Below, one piece after another: positions 21,055 to 30,057 of a DNA stretch of 44,420 bases (its first letter is position 1; every line of letters starts with the position of its first letter). This stretch comes from Lachnospiraceae bacterium UBA3689. Lineage in GTDB: Bacteria > Bacillota > Clostridia > Lachnospirales > Lachnospiraceae. The DNA lies in NCBI GenBank assembly GCA_002371465.1, contig DFIU01000019.1:1-44420 (forward strand). The letters run 5' to 3'. Below the pieces are notes generated by a model that searched no databases, was not told the DNA's origin, and saw only the letters and a program-made list of their open reading frames with translations. The position numbers were made by a program, and so were the translations under genes.

Positions 21055-21549
21055 TCAGTCCGTAAAAACCTTCATGGGCATACGGTACTTGAGATCTTTC
21101 AGCATAGTGGAGTCGAGCTGCAGGCAGACCTTCTGCTTCTTCTCCCCACCCAGCACCAGCACATAGGGCTTGTCGGCAGGATCTTTGGCAGAGTAATCTA
21201 CGCTCTGATAGGTGGAACCATAACTGTCCAAATGATGGGAACCTAAGGGAGCGATGCACTCCGCCTCATTTAGATTCAGGGAAGCCAGCTCTTTTCTGCT
21301 CTTCTTGGAGTAGACGGCTGCGATATCGATCTCTCCGTTGACATAGGAATATTCATATTCCACCTGCAGGCGGGGGAAAATCAGATAGTCCGCGATCACC
21401 AGAATCAAAAATACCGTCAGAATCACGGGATTGATAAAGAGTCCTGCCAGTGCCGCCAGCACCGTCAGGACAAGCAGGACTGCTTTCACGATCAGGTCGG
21501 TCACCTGGGGTTTCCTGGCAACGATCAATTCTGTAAATAAATCACTCAT
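21055..21549 (-). CDS. Conserved small membrane protein (DUF6106-like)
   Basis: A 164-residue protein with two adjacent membrane segments (about 20-55) and a soluble C-terminal domain with PRLQVEYEYSYVNGEIDIAAVYSKKSRKEL (read in halves) and YVLVLGGEKKQKVCLQLD. It resembles a group of Lachnospiraceae proteins, DUF6106, with unknown function; this match is from memory of the pattern. The promoter is TTGCTT-N17-TATCAT (21577-21605). It is 62 nt upstream of guaB on the same strand and could be co-transcribed with it. Confidence 0.75.
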   Translation of the reverse strand: MSDLFTELIVARKPQVTDLIVKAVLLVLTVLAALAGLFINPVILTVFLILVIADYLIFPRLQVEYEYSYVNGEIDIAAVYSKKSRKELASLNLNEAECIAPLGSHHLDSYGSTYQSVDYSAKDPADKPYVLVLGGEKKQKVCLQLDSTMLKDLKYRMPMKVFTD

Positions 21550-21576
21550 CTATGTATTCTCCGATTATTATTGACG

Positions 21577-21605
21577 ATGATAACACAATTTAAAAGGCAA
21601 AGCAA
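21577..21605 (-). promoter_or_regulatory. Promoter upstream of the small membrane protein
   Basis: TTGCTT (21600-21605)-N17-TATCAT (21577-21582) on the minus strand; it may also serve guaB, since no other promoter is obvious between them. Confidence 0.5.
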
Positions 21606-21704
21606 TCATTCCTAAAGCCTTTGCAAAAAGCCAATAGACCTGGCAAACAAAAGCGAATTCACATAAAATACGCCCATAAGAGTCAGACAGCCAGGAAAGA
21701 CTTC

Positions 21705-21742
21705 AAAAAATAAACCCGGAGGAATACTCTTCCCCCGGGCTT
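21705..21742 (-). terminator. groEL terminator
   Basis: AAGCCCGGGGGAA and TTCCTCCGGGTTT pair on the minus strand (21712-21742) with a five-base loop, followed by A and six T. Confidence 0.9.
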
Positions 21743-21771
21743 AGCCTTTTTTCTTTATTTGATGATAGAAT

Positions 21772-23391
21772 TTACATCATTCCCGGCTGTGGAGCGGCTG
21801 GTGCTGCCGGTGCCGGTTCCTTGATGATGGAGACAGCGGACTCGGTTGTCAGCAGAGTGCCGGCTACGGAGTTGGCGTTCTGCAGAGCGGATCTGGAAAC
21901 CTTGAGCGGATCCAGAATTCCGTCGTTGACCAGGTTGACATACTCGCCTGTCAGAGCGTTGTAGCCTTCGCCGTCCTTGGATGCGCGGACGTTGTTGACA
22001 ATGACTGCGCCCTCTTCACCTGCGTTGACGGCGATCCGGTAAAGCGGAGCTTCCAGAGATCTCTTGATGATCTCAGCGCCGGTCTTCTCATCCCCCTGAA
22101 GACCTGCAATCACCTCATCCAGCTTTTCCGCTGCATGGACATAGGAGGAACCGCCGCCTGCGATAACGCCCTCTTCCACTGCGGCGCGGGTCGCGTTTAA
22201 AGCATCTTCCATACGGAACTTCTTGTCCTTCATCTCGGTCTCAGTCGGAGCGCCGACACGGATGACTGCTACGCCGCCCGCGATCTTGGCAAGACGTTCC
22301 TGCAGCTTCTCGCGGTCGAAATCGGATTTGGTTTCAGCGATCTGAGCCTTGAGCTGAGCAACTCTGTCAGCAATCGCCTGCTTGTCGCCTTCGCCGTCTA
22401 CCAGAGTGGTGGTATCCTTGGTGATCTTAACGGATTTGGTCCGGCCCAGCTGATCGATGGTGACATCCTTCAGATCGATACCCAGTTCATCGGATACAAC
22501 CGTACCGCCTGTCAGGATAGCGATATCCTGGAGCATATCTTTTCTTCTGTCGCCATAGCCCGGAGCCTTGACTGCTACAACATTGAAGGTTCCTCTCAGC
22601 TTGTTGACAATCAGGGTGGTCAGAGCTTCGCCCTCTACATCTTCCGCGATGATGAGGAGCTGGGCCCCCATCTTGACGACCTGTTCCAGCAGAGGAAGGA
22701 GATCCTGGATGTTGCTGATCTTTTTATCGACAATCAGAACGTAGGGCTCTTCCAGGTTGGCTTCCATCTTCTCCATGTCCGTGCACATATAAGCGGAGAT
22801 ATAGCCGCGGTCAAACTGCATACCTTCTACCAGGTCCAGTTCTGTCTGCATGGTCTTGGATTCTTCGATCGTGATAACGCCGTCATTGGAAACCTTCTCC
22901 ATGGCATCCGCGATCAGAGTACCGACTTCTTCATCTCCAGATGAAACTGCCGCGACACGCGCGATCTCTTCCTTGGAATCGACCGGCTTGCTCATCTTCT
23001 TCAGCGCTTCAACTGCCGCGTCGGTCGCCTTCTGCATACCCTTCTTCAGGATGATGGGGTTGGCGCCTGCTGCCAGATTCCGCATTCCTTCATGGACCAT
23101 GGCCTGGGCCAGGATAGTTGCGGTTGTGGTACCGTCACCGGCGACATCATTGGTCTTGGAAGCAACTTCCTTGATCAGCTGAGCGCCCATATTTTCAAAG
23201 CCGTCTTCCAGTTCGATTTCCTTTGCGATGGTAACACCGTCATTGGTAATGGTCGGTGCGCCGTAGGATTTTTCAAGGACGACATTTCTGCCCTTGGGTC
23301 CCAGGGTTACCCGGACAACATCAGCAAGCTTGTCAACGCCTCTTTCAAGGGCCTCTCTGGCCTCTACGCCATACTTAATATCTTTTGCCAT
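21772..23391 (-). CDS. groL: Chaperonin GroEL (60 kDa)
   Basis: A 539-residue chaperonin forming the double-ring folding chamber with GroES. DVVRVTLGPKGRNVVLEKSYGAPTITNDGVTIAKEIELED (in pieces), the ATP-site GDGTTTATILAQ and KAPGYGDRRKDML are canonical. The C-terminus has a short PAPAAPAAPQPGMM tail, in place of the longer GGM repeats of some bacteria. GGAGG precedes the ATG and the gene lies 46 nt after groES in one HrcA-controlled operon. Confidence 0.98.
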   Translation of the reverse strand: MAKDIKYGVEAREALERGVDKLADVVRVTLGPKGRNVVLEKSYGAPTITNDGVTIAKEIELEDGFENMGAQLIKEVASKTNDVAGDGTTTATILAQAMVHEGMRNLAAGANPIILKKGMQKATDAAVEALKKMSKPVDSKEEIARVAAVSSGDEEVGTLIADAMEKVSNDGVITIEESKTMQTELDLVEGMQFDRGYISAYMCTDMEKMEANLEEPYVLIVDKKISNIQDLLPLLEQVVKMGAQLLIIAEDVEGEALTTLIVNKLRGTFNVVAVKAPGYGDRRKDMLQDIAILTGGTVVSDELGIDLKDVTIDQLGRTKSVKITKDTTTLVDGEGDKQAIADRVAQLKAQIAETKSDFDREKLQERLAKIAGGVAVIRVGAPTETEMKDKKFRMEDALNATRAAVEEGVIAGGGSSYVHAAEKLDEVIAGLQGDEKTGAEIIKRSLEAPLYRIAVNAGEEGAVIVNNVRASKDGEGYNALTGEYVNLVNDGILDPLKVSRSALQNANSVAGTLLTTESAVSIIKEPAPAAPAAPQPGMM

Positions 23392-23437
23392 TTTTTAAAT
23401 CCTCCAAATGTATCTTACTTATGCCAATCGCAAGCGA

Positions 23438-23725
23438 TCAGTCTTCTACTACTGCCAGAATGTCGTTCTGACGAACAACGGTGTATTTATCCTCGCCCAG
23501 CTTCACTTCTGTTCCCGCATACTTGGAATAGATGACTTTCTGACCGACGGTAACTTCCATCTTGACTTCTTTTCCGTCTACGACTCCGCCCGGTCCTACT
23601 GCAACAACTTCAGCCTGCTGCGGTTTCTCCTTTGCTTTATCCGGAAGAATGATACCTGATGCTGTTTTTTCCTCAGCTTCCAATTCCTGTAACACTACTC
23701 TGTCGCCTAATGGTCTTAACTTCAT
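23438..23725 (-). CDS. groES: Co-chaperonin GroES (10 kDa)
   Basis: A 95-residue co-chaperonin that caps GroEL. The start KLRPLGDRVVLQELEAEEKTASGIILPDKAKEK (in pieces) contains the mobile loop, and VIYSKYAGTEVKL and the ending DILAVVED are typical. AAGGAGG precedes the ATG. It is the first gene of the groES-groEL operon, behind a consensus promoter and a CIRCE operator. Confidence 0.98.
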   Translation of the reverse strand: MKLRPLGDRVVLQELEAEEKTASGIILPDKAKEKPQQAEVVAVGPGGVVDGKEVKMEVTVGQKVIYSKYAGTEVKLGEDKYTVVRQNDILAVVED

Positions 23726-23786
23726 AAGGTAAAGCCTCCTTTTATAATAAAACGATAAAAACTACTAAACTCCCCTTTCGGGGTAA

Positions 23787-23813
23787 CTAGCACTCATTTA
23801 TATTGAGTGCTAA
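23787..23813. promoter_or_regulatory. CIRCE operator (HrcA binding site)
   Basis: The inverted repeat CTAGCACTC-N9-GAGTGCTAA matches the CIRCE consensus TTAGCACTC-N9-GAGTGCTAA with one change. It lies between the promoter and groES, in the 5' leader, as in other Firmicutes. HrcA itself is not in the window but is expected upstream of dnaK. Confidence 0.97.
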
Positions 23814-23825
23814 CATCTGTTGAAT

Positions 23826-23854
23826 AATATATGCCATTCATTTCCGAATGTCAA
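23826..23854 (-). promoter_or_regulatory. groES-groEL promoter
   Basis: TTGACA (23849-23854)-N17-TATATT (23826-23831), with the start site just before the CIRCE element. Confidence 0.85.
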
Positions 23855-23865
23855 GTCATGTACAC

Positions 23866-24648
23866 TTATTTTTTCCGATTCTTCTTGATCTCTTCCAGCT
23901 CCTGATAGATGTAATCGTTGAGAACTTTGATATAGGTCCCCTTCATTCCGGATGATCTGGATTCGATTACGCCGGCGCTTTCAAACTTACGCAGGGCATT
24001 GACGATGACAGAGCGGGTGATGCCTACTCTGTCCGCGATCTTACTCGCTACCAGGATGCCTTCGTTGCCACCCAGCTCGTCGAAAATGTGCATGATAGCT
24101 TCCAGTTCGGAGAAGGACAGGGTGGAAAATGCGGACTTGACGACCGACCGTTTTCTGGTCTCCTCTGCATTTTCCTCATCGATGGACCGCATGATCTCAA
24201 GACCGACCACAGTCGTGCCGTATTCACTGACAATGATATCTTCGATATCGTAGGGTCGGTCCATGCGGTAGGAAAAAAGGGTGCCCAGCCGCTCACCCGC
24301 GATCTCGATTGGGTTAATGATCGCCTGGTAATGCCCGATGCCCTCGCCTTCAAAACCCAGGGTCGTCAGGTTGACATTTTCCTTCGTGGAAAGAACGCCG
24401 AGAAAGCGTTCGTTTAATTCTTCATCGATAAAGGTTCCGACTTCGCTTTTGACCAGTTCGGAAAGATCGTCTACTCCCTGGCAGCTGCCGGCTCCCAGGA
24501 CCTTCCCCTTCTTGCTGAGAACAAGAATATTGGAGGACAAGGTATCGACAAGGACGTCGCAGATATCGTTGAAGACGACCTTGGTGGTTGTTGCGTTATG
24601 CAGCAGTTTGTTGATTTTCCGGGTTCTGTCCAGTAACTGTACACTCAT
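23866..24648 (-). CDS. codY: GTP- and branched-chain-amino-acid-sensing repressor CodY
   Basis: A 260-residue global regulator, standard length (B. subtilis CodY has 259). The N-terminal GAF domain (about 1-155; LLDRTRKINKLLHN start) binds branched-chain amino acids, and the C-terminal winged HTH contains ADRVGITRSVIVNALRKFESAGVIESRSSGMKGTYIKVLN (in pieces). It represses nutrient-scavenging and amino acid genes when GTP and Ile/Val/Leu are plentiful. The start at 24648 follows AAGGGAGAG; a longer frame (MMKGEKT) would include that binding site. A promoter with a CodY-like box lies 60-100 nt upstream. Confidence 0.96.
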   Translation of the reverse strand: MSVQLLDRTRKINKLLHNATTTKVVFNDICDVLVDTLSSNILVLSKKGKVLGAGSCQGVDDLSELVKSEVGTFIDEELNERFLGVLSTKENVNLTTLGFEGEGIGHYQAIINPIEIAGERLGTLFSYRMDRPYDIEDIIVSEYGTTVVGLEIMRSIDEENAEETRKRSVVKSAFSTLSFSELEAIMHIFDELGGNEGILVASKIADRVGITRSVIVNALRKFESAGVIESRSSGMKGTYIKVLNDYIYQELEEIKKNRKK

Positions 24649-24704
24649 AGTTTTCTCTCCCTTCATCAAAGCGCAGATCGGCGCTTCTGATCTTCAGCAA
24701 CTGA

Positions 24705-24733
24705 AGTGTACCATATAAATGATGGAGTCACAA
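24705..24733 (-). promoter_or_regulatory. codY promoter
   Basis: TTGTGA (24728-24733)-N17-TACACT (24705-24710) on the minus strand. Confidence 0.7.
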
Positions 24734-24735
24734 GA

Positions 24736-24750
24736 AATTTTCATGAAATA
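24736..24750. promoter_or_regulatory. CodY-box-like site at the codY promoter
   Basis: AATTTTCATGAAATA matches the CodY consensus AATTTTCWGAAAATT at 12 of 15 positions and begins two bases upstream of the -35. A second partial site, AATTTTCTGA (24807-24816), lies about 70 bp further upstream. Confidence 0.6.
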
Positions 24751-24869
24751 GATGCAACTTCTTCAATTTAGCCTGACTTTTCCCAAACCAAAAATACGAA
24801 TTTAAAAATTTTCTGATTTTGTTTTATAAAAGTTTCTTTTAAAAGCTGGCTTAAATCTCGATTTTAAAC

Positions 24870-24914
24870 AAAAAGCAGGCAGATCTTAGGGTCATCTGCC
24901 GAAAGTCTGCCTGC
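24870..24914 (-). terminator. topA terminator
   Basis: GCAGGCAGA (24875-24883) and TCTGCCTGC (24906-24914) form the outer stem, with T5 next on the minus strand. An alternative inner stem GGCAGAT/ATCTGCC (24878-24900) is mutually exclusive with it but also leads to the same U-run. Confidence 0.8.
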
Positions 24915-24946
24915 CACTTGAATTTCTCTTTTCAATTAACGATTTC

Positions 24947-27028
24947 TTATTGTGCGACAACTTCTTCTTTTTTGATCTCACTGTAGCCGCAGTCCTCTTT
25001 GGAGCAGACGATCTTCCTGCCCTTTTCGACCATGTAACTGCCGCATTTGGGACAGGGCTTTTCGACCGGCTTGGACCAGGACATGAAGTCGCAGTCCGGA
25101 TTATTTTCACAGCCGTAGTAGCGTCTGCCCTTGCGGGTCCTTTTAAGGACCACTTCGCCGCCGCACTTGGGACATTTGACACCCACTTTTTCAAAGTATG
25201 GCTTGGTGTTGCGGCACTCCGGGAAGCCCGGGCAGGCGAGAAATTTTCCATGAGGACCATACTTGATGACCATGTGGCGGCCGCAATTTTCACAGATCAC
25301 GTCCGTGACCTCGTCCTGAATCTCGACCTTCTCCAATTCCTCATTCGCCTGGTCGACTTCCGCCTTCAGATCGGGCCAGATATTGCGGATGATGGTCTTC
25401 CATTCGACCTTGCCTTCCGCCACTCCGTCGAGCAGGGTCTCCATGTTGGCGGTGAAGCTCTCGTCGACGATCTGGGGAAAGGCGCGGACCATGATGTCGT
25501 TGACCACTTCGCCCAGCTCTGTGATAAAGAGGTTGCGCTTCTCCTTAGTGATGTAGTGGCGGGCCAGGATGGTGGAAATGGTCGGCGCGTAGGTACTGGG
25601 TCGTCCGATTCCCAGCTCCTCCATTGCCTTGACCAGGGATGCCTCGGTGTAGTGGGCAGGCGGCTGGGTAAAATGCTGCTCGGGCTCGTAAGCCGTAAGA
25701 CTGAGCGGAGTTTCCTCCGTCAGGTCCTGAGCCAGGTCATTGCCGCCCGCCTTCTCCTCATCGGCGTCGGTGTAGACATTCATGAAACCGGCGAACTTGA
25801 GCCTGGAAGCCGCCACCGTAAAGATATAATCCCCAACAGAAATCTTGACGGCGACCGTATCGTAGAGAGCGTTGGTCATCCGACTGGCGGTAAAGCGACG
25901 CCAGATCAGCTGATAGAGGCGGAACTGATCCCGGGTCAGGGATTCTTTGATCCGGACCGGGGTCCGACTGATATCGGTCGGTCGGATCGCCTCGTGGGCG
26001 TCCTGGGCGTGCTGGTTGACATTGCCGCCGTTTGGATGACCGGCAAATTCCTCCCCATATTCGCTTCGGATAAAGGAGCGAGCCGCCGCATCCGCTTCAT
26101 CGGCGATCCGGGTTGAATCGGTTCTAAGGTAGGTAATGACGCCGACCGTCCCCTCTTTTTTGAGATCGACACCTTCATAGAGCTGCTGGGCGATCCGCAT
26201 GGTCTTGGAGGTTGAAAAGCCCAGCGCCTTGGACGCCTCCTGCTGCAGGGTCGACGTGGTAAAGGGGAGCGGAGCTTTCTTGCTTCTGGAGCCGTGACGG
26301 ACATTATCGATCCTGGGAGTCTGATCGTCCAGGTCTGCAAGGATGCGATCCAGTTCTTCCTTGGAGCTAATCGTCATCCGCTGGTCTTTGCCGTAGAACC
26401 TGGCGGTCAGCGGCTTTCTCTGCCCCGGAACCTTAAACTTGGCGTCCAAGGACCAGTATTCGGACGGAATAAATTCGGAAATCTCCTTCTCCCGGTCCGC
26501 AATGATCCGCAGGGCGACGGACTGGACTCTGCCGGCGGACAGCCCCCGCTTGACCTTCTTCCAAAGGACCGGGCTGATTTCATAACCGACCATACGGTCC
26601 AGGACCCGGCGAGCCTGCTGGGCATCCACCAGGTTCATATCGATATCGCGCGGTTCTTTCAGGGATTTTTTGACCGCGGTCCTGGTAATTTCATTAAAGG
26701 TGATGCGGCGCATTTTCTTGGGATCCAGGTTCAAAGCCGCAACCAGGTGCCAGGAAATCGCCTCCCCCTCACGGTCAGGGTCAGTCGCGAGGTAGACATG
26801 GGTCGCGTTCTTTGCCGATTTTCTCAGCTTGGCGAGCAGCTCTCCCTTTCCCCGGATCGTGATGTATTTCGGATCAAAATCATGATCGACATCAATGCCC
26901 ATCTGACTTTTAGGCAGGTCCCGGACGTGTCCCATGGACGCCGCGACCTCATAATTGGATCCCAGAAATTTTTTAATTGTCTTCACCTTGGCAGGCGACT
27001 CTACAACGACAAGATTCTTAGCTGCCAT
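24947..27028 (-). CDS. topA: DNA topoisomerase I
   Basis: This 693-residue type IA enzyme relaxes negative supercoils. The N-terminal Toprim domain reads NLVVVESPAKVKTIKKFLG and DPDREGEAISWH, the active-site tyrosine is in GVITYLRTDSTR, and the toroidal domain motif HDAHEAIRPTD-type (HAQDAHEAIRPTD) is present. Three C-terminal zinc-ribbon motifs follow (CENCG/CPGFPEC, CPKCG/CENNPDC and CPKCG/CSKEDC). GGAGCGG precedes the ATG. The promoter TTGCGG-N17-TATATT is at 27116-27144. topA and codY lie near dprA as in Bacillus, though inverted relative to dprA here. Confidence 0.97.
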   Translation of the reverse strand: MAAKNLVVVESPAKVKTIKKFLGSNYEVAASMGHVRDLPKSQMGIDVDHDFDPKYITIRGKGELLAKLRKSAKNATHVYLATDPDREGEAISWHLVAALNLDPKKMRRITFNEITRTAVKKSLKEPRDIDMNLVDAQQARRVLDRMVGYEISPVLWKKVKRGLSAGRVQSVALRIIADREKEISEFIPSEYWSLDAKFKVPGQRKPLTARFYGKDQRMTISSKEELDRILADLDDQTPRIDNVRHGSRSKKAPLPFTTSTLQQEASKALGFSTSKTMRIAQQLYEGVDLKKEGTVGVITYLRTDSTRIADEADAAARSFIRSEYGEEFAGHPNGGNVNQHAQDAHEAIRPTDISRTPVRIKESLTRDQFRLYQLIWRRFTASRMTNALYDTVAVKISVGDYIFTVAASRLKFAGFMNVYTDADEEKAGGNDLAQDLTEETPLSLTAYEPEQHFTQPPAHYTEASLVKAMEELGIGRPSTYAPTISTILARHYITKEKRNLFITELGEVVNDIMVRAFPQIVDESFTANMETLLDGVAEGKVEWKTIIRNIWPDLKAEVDQANEELEKVEIQDEVTDVICENCGRHMVIKYGPHGKFLACPGFPECRNTKPYFEKVGVKCPKCGGEVVLKRTRKGRRYYGCENNPDCDFMSWSKPVEKPCPKCGSYMVEKGRKIVCSKEDCGYSEIKKEEVVAQ

Positions 27029-27115
27029 GACCGCTCCTGTATCAAATGATGATTTTATGGGAATTTTCCGCTGTTTTTTATCCGTTTGAAAAATCCCCTT
27101 TACTCATGGTAAATC

Positions 27116-27144
27116 AATATACCCCAAATAAAACATAACCGCAA
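27116..27144 (-). promoter_or_regulatory. topA promoter
   Basis: TTGCGG (27139-27144)-N17-TATATT (27116-27121) on the minus strand, about 88 nt before the topA start; a small palindrome CCGCAAGCGG overlaps the -35. On the other strand a TATAAT at 27200-27205 may serve comM. Confidence 0.65.
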
Positions 27145-27307
27145 GCGGCATTTTCTCAAAAGATGGCACCGATCCATTCCCATTCCCGGCAGAAGAGCCT
27201 ATAATAAAGGCATCAAAAACCGGACGCACACCCGGTCGGATTTCTTCCTATATAAATGTTCCCCTCTTTAAAATTCGCTTCAATCTATCCCAGAAAGGTT
27301 TTTATCT

Positions 27308-28840
27308 ATGTACAGTCAGATACTCTCTGCCGCGATCTGCGGGCTTGACGTCGTCCCGATCCGGGTCGAAGCTGATGTCGGAAGCGGTCTGCCCCAGTTC
27401 ATCATGGTCGGCTATCTCAATTCCCAGGTCAAGGAATCCTCCGACCGGGTCCTGACCGCCTTTCAAAATTCCAATCTCCAGCTGCCGGTCTCCCGCATCA
27501 CCATCAACCTGTCCCCGGGGGACGTTCCCAAAAGCGGCACCCGCTTCGACCTGCCGATTGCTCTGGCAGTCCTTGCCGCCAGTCAGATGATTCCCCAGAC
27601 TTCCCTCCATTCGGTCATGGCGATCGGGGAACTGAGCTTAAACGGCAGCGTCAACGGCATCAACGGGGTTCTGCCCAGCACCATCGAGGCACAAAAAGCC
27701 GGGGTCAGGCAAATTCTGGTCCCCGCCGAAAATCTCTCTGAGGCGAGGGCGGTAAAAGGGATTGAAGCCATCGGCGTCGCCTCCCTTACCGAAGCCCTTG
27801 CCTTTTTAAGAAATGGGGACCTGCCCCCTGCTTCCCTTAAAGACTCCCCGCCTCCTATAGATCAAGTCTCCCGGTCGGTCGATTTTAAGGATATCCGAGG
27901 ACAGGAGGATGTCAAACGGGCAGCGATCATCGCCGTATCCGGTTTCCACAACCTGCTCCTTATCGGCTCCCCAGGAGCGGGAAAATCCATGCTGGCAAAA
28001 CGGATTCCCACCATTCTTCCCCCGCTTTCACTGGAGGAGAGTTTGGAAATCTCCAGGATCTACAGTATCGCAGGGCTCCTCGATCCCCACCATCCCATCG
28101 TCGAGAGCCGTCCCTTTCGCAGCCCCCACCATACGGCGACTCCCCAGGCGATTGTGGGCGGAGGAAGGATTCCCCTGCCCGGAGACGTGACGCTTGCCCA
28201 CCGGGGCGTTCTCTTTTTAGATGAGCTGCCCGAATTTTCCCGAACGACTCTGGAAACTCTGCGGCAGCCCCTGGAGGACCGGACCATCACCATTTCCCGA
28301 ACGTCGGGGACCTACTGCTATCCTGCCGATTTTCTGCTTCTTGCCGCCATGAATCCCTGTCCCTGCGGCTATTATCCGGACCGGAACCGCTGCACCTGCA
28401 CAGCCTCCCAGATCCAGCGCTACCAAAACCGCGTTTCCCGTCCCCTTCTCGATCGGATCGACCTGACCTGCTTCTGCCGGGAAATCTCCTATGACGAGCT
28501 GACCGGTCAGGACAAGGCTCCGACCTCCTCGGAGCAAATGCGGGCAGAGGTCAGCCGGGTTCACAAGATTGAAGAGGACCGCTTTCAAGGTACGCCCCTC
28601 CGTTTTAATTCGGAGATTCCGCCCGCCCAGATCGACCGCTTCTGCGTCCTGACCCCGGATGCCAAAGAGCGGCTCAAAGACGCCTACCAGAAGCTGGGCT
28701 GTTCGGTCCGCACCTACCACCGCATCCTGAGAACAGCCAGGACCATAGCCGATCTCGAAGGATGCGACCTCATCGGCGAGGACCATATCCTTGAAGCCAT
28801 TCACTATCAGACTCCTGCGGAACTGCTGACTTTCCACTAA
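27308..28840 (+). CDS. comM: YifB/ComM-family Mg-chelatase-like AAA+ ATPase
   Basis: This 510-residue protein has an N-terminal Lon-protease-like fold domain (about 1-180; LPQFIMVGYLNSQVKESSDRV and NLSPGDVPKSGTRFDLPIAL) and an AAA+ domain. The AAA+ domain has Walker A LLIGSPGAGKSMLAKR, Walker B GVLFLDELPEF and sensor MNPCPCGYYP. A C-terminal Mg-chelatase region (MRAEV..., YHRILRTARTIADLEG) follows. ComM is a helicase that promotes branch migration during natural transformation in Gram-negatives; in Firmicutes the role is inferred. It is followed, on the same strand, by dprA, another transformation gene. Confidence 0.93.
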   Translation: MYSQILSAAICGLDVVPIRVEADVGSGLPQFIMVGYLNSQVKESSDRVLTAFQNSNLQLPVSRITINLSPGDVPKSGTRFDLPIALAVLAASQMIPQTSLHSVMAIGELSLNGSVNGINGVLPSTIEAQKAGVRQILVPAENLSEARAVKGIEAIGVASLTEALAFLRNGDLPPASLKDSPPPIDQVSRSVDFKDIRGQEDVKRAAIIAVSGFHNLLLIGSPGAGKSMLAKRIPTILPPLSLEESLEISRIYSIAGLLDPHHPIVESRPFRSPHHTATPQAIVGGGRIPLPGDVTLAHRGVLFLDELPEFSRTTLETLRQPLEDRTITISRTSGTYCYPADFLLLAAMNPCPCGYYPDRNRCTCTASQIQRYQNRVSRPLLDRIDLTCFCREISYDELTGQDKAPTSSEQMRAEVSRVHKIEEDRFQGTPLRFNSEIPPAQIDRFCVLTPDAKERLKDAYQKLGCSVRTYHRILRTARTIADLEGCDLIGEDHILEAIHYQTPAELLTFH

Positions 28841-29121
28841 ATTCCCATCATTCTTCCATAATCTTCTTTGGGAATTTTCCCTATGGAACCCGTCCTACTG
28901 TCTTTTACACATCTAATTTCCCCTTGTGATTAAACTGTATACCTGCATACTGCCCATCCAGCTCTATCTACCTACATAGCTATCTTTTACTCACCTGCAC
29001 CACCATACTTACTCGATCTCTGCTTTTTACCTACAGCGCTATACTTCACTCGCCCACTACTCCTTACCCGAACAACGATATTTTCCTCACCATGTCAATT
29101 CCAACTCCAGGAGGACTAAGT
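28841..29121 (+). other. 281-nt C-rich, G-poor spacer with degenerate repeats
   Basis: The spacer between comM and dprA is very poor in G on this strand. Four copies of YACCTRCA (28940-28947, 28969-28976, 28992-28999, 29028-29035) and two near copies of ATACTTMACTCG lie within it. No clear promoter, terminator or gene is seen, apart from the dprA binding site at its end. Confidence 0.5.
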
Positions 29122-30057
29122 ATGTCTCTACCCCAACCCACCATGCGGTGTCTGACGCCGGACGATCCCGCCTATCCCCAGCGCTTAAAACAGATCCCGG
29201 ACAGTCCCGAGCAGCTCTATGTGATTGGGGACCTGCCCCGGGACGATCTGCCCAGCGTCGCCATCGTCGGCGCCCGCCTGTGCGATCACTACGGCAGGAA
29301 CCAGGCTCTTTATTTCGGGCGGGAACTTGCCGCCCACGGCATCCAGATCATCAGCGGCATGGCTGCCGGAATCGATGGAACTTCCCAGAGAGGGGCGCTG
29401 GAGGCAAAGGGCAGGACCTTTGCCGTCCTGGGCTGCGGAGCTGACGTCTGCTATCCGCAGGGCAACCGGGATCTCTACGAACTCTTGACTACACAGGGTG
29501 GAATCCTCTCCGAGCTGCCGCCCGGCTCTCCCCCGGAGCGCTGGCATTTTCCCAGGCGCAACCGCATCATCAGCGGTCTGGCGGATATCGTCCTGGTCAT
29601 TGAAGCGAGGCAAAAGTCGGGTTCTTTGATTACGGTCGACTGCGCCTTAGATCAGGGCAAGTCGGTCTTTGCCGTTCCGGGACGGATCGACGATCACCTG
29701 TCGGACGGCTGCAACCGCCTGATCTACCAGGGCGCCGGAATCGCCTACGGCCCGGAGGCGATTCTGGATGAATTTGACCGCAAAGAGGAGACCCTTCCCA
29801 TGGATGCGGACCATAACCGGGCGATCCGTCGGCTGAAAAGCAAAGAAAAAAGAGTGCTGACCGACAGCACCCTTTCCCAAACAGCAAAACAAGTCTATTC
29901 CGCTCTTTCCTTCAGCGATGAAACCTCCCTTGACACGCTCTTAAACAAGACTAATCTTCCGATCAGCCAGGTCAGCGCCGCCCTCATCCAGCTCATCATG
30001 AGAGGAGCGGTTGCGGAAGTTCTTCCCGACTTCTACATCCGCGAGAGCCGGTTTTAA
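29122..30057 (+). CDS. dprA: DNA processing protein DprA
   Basis: A 311-residue Rossmann-fold protein that loads RecA on incoming single-stranded DNA in transformation. Visible motifs are VAIVGARLCDHYG, IISGMAAGIDGTSQRGAL, FAVLGCGADVCYPQGN, FPRRNRIISGL and EARQKSGSLITVD. A winged-helix-like C-terminus (about 245-305) follows. AGGAGG precedes the ATG at 29122; an earlier ATG at 29092 has no such site. The SAM-like N-terminal domain of some DprA proteins is short here. Presence with comM suggests a competence capacity, but no com pilus genes are in the window. Confidence 0.95.
   Translation: MSLPQPTMRCLTPDDPAYPQRLKQIPDSPEQLYVIGDLPRDDLPSVAIVGARLCDHYGRNQALYFGRELAAHGIQIISGMAAGIDGTSQRGALEAKGRTFAVLGCGADVCYPQGNRDLYELLTTQGGILSELPPGSPPERWHFPRRNRIISGLADIVLVIEARQKSGSLITVDCALDQGKSVFAVPGRIDDHLSDGCNRLIYQGAGIAYGPEAILDEFDRKEETLPMDADHNRAIRRLKSKEKRVLTDSTLSQTAKQVYSALSFSDETSLDTLLNKTNLPISQVSAALIQLIMRGAVAEVLPDFYIRESRF

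Noticed and set aside
24950..26116. Long plus-strand open frame (388 codons) opposite topA
   Set aside because: It is exactly antisense to conserved topA coding sequence, has no binding site and no recognisable domain. It arises from codon usage that avoids stops on the other strand.
28931..29040. Possible CRISPR-like array in the C-rich spacer
   Set aside because: Repeats are only eight bases, degenerate and irregularly spaced, and there are no cas genes in the window.
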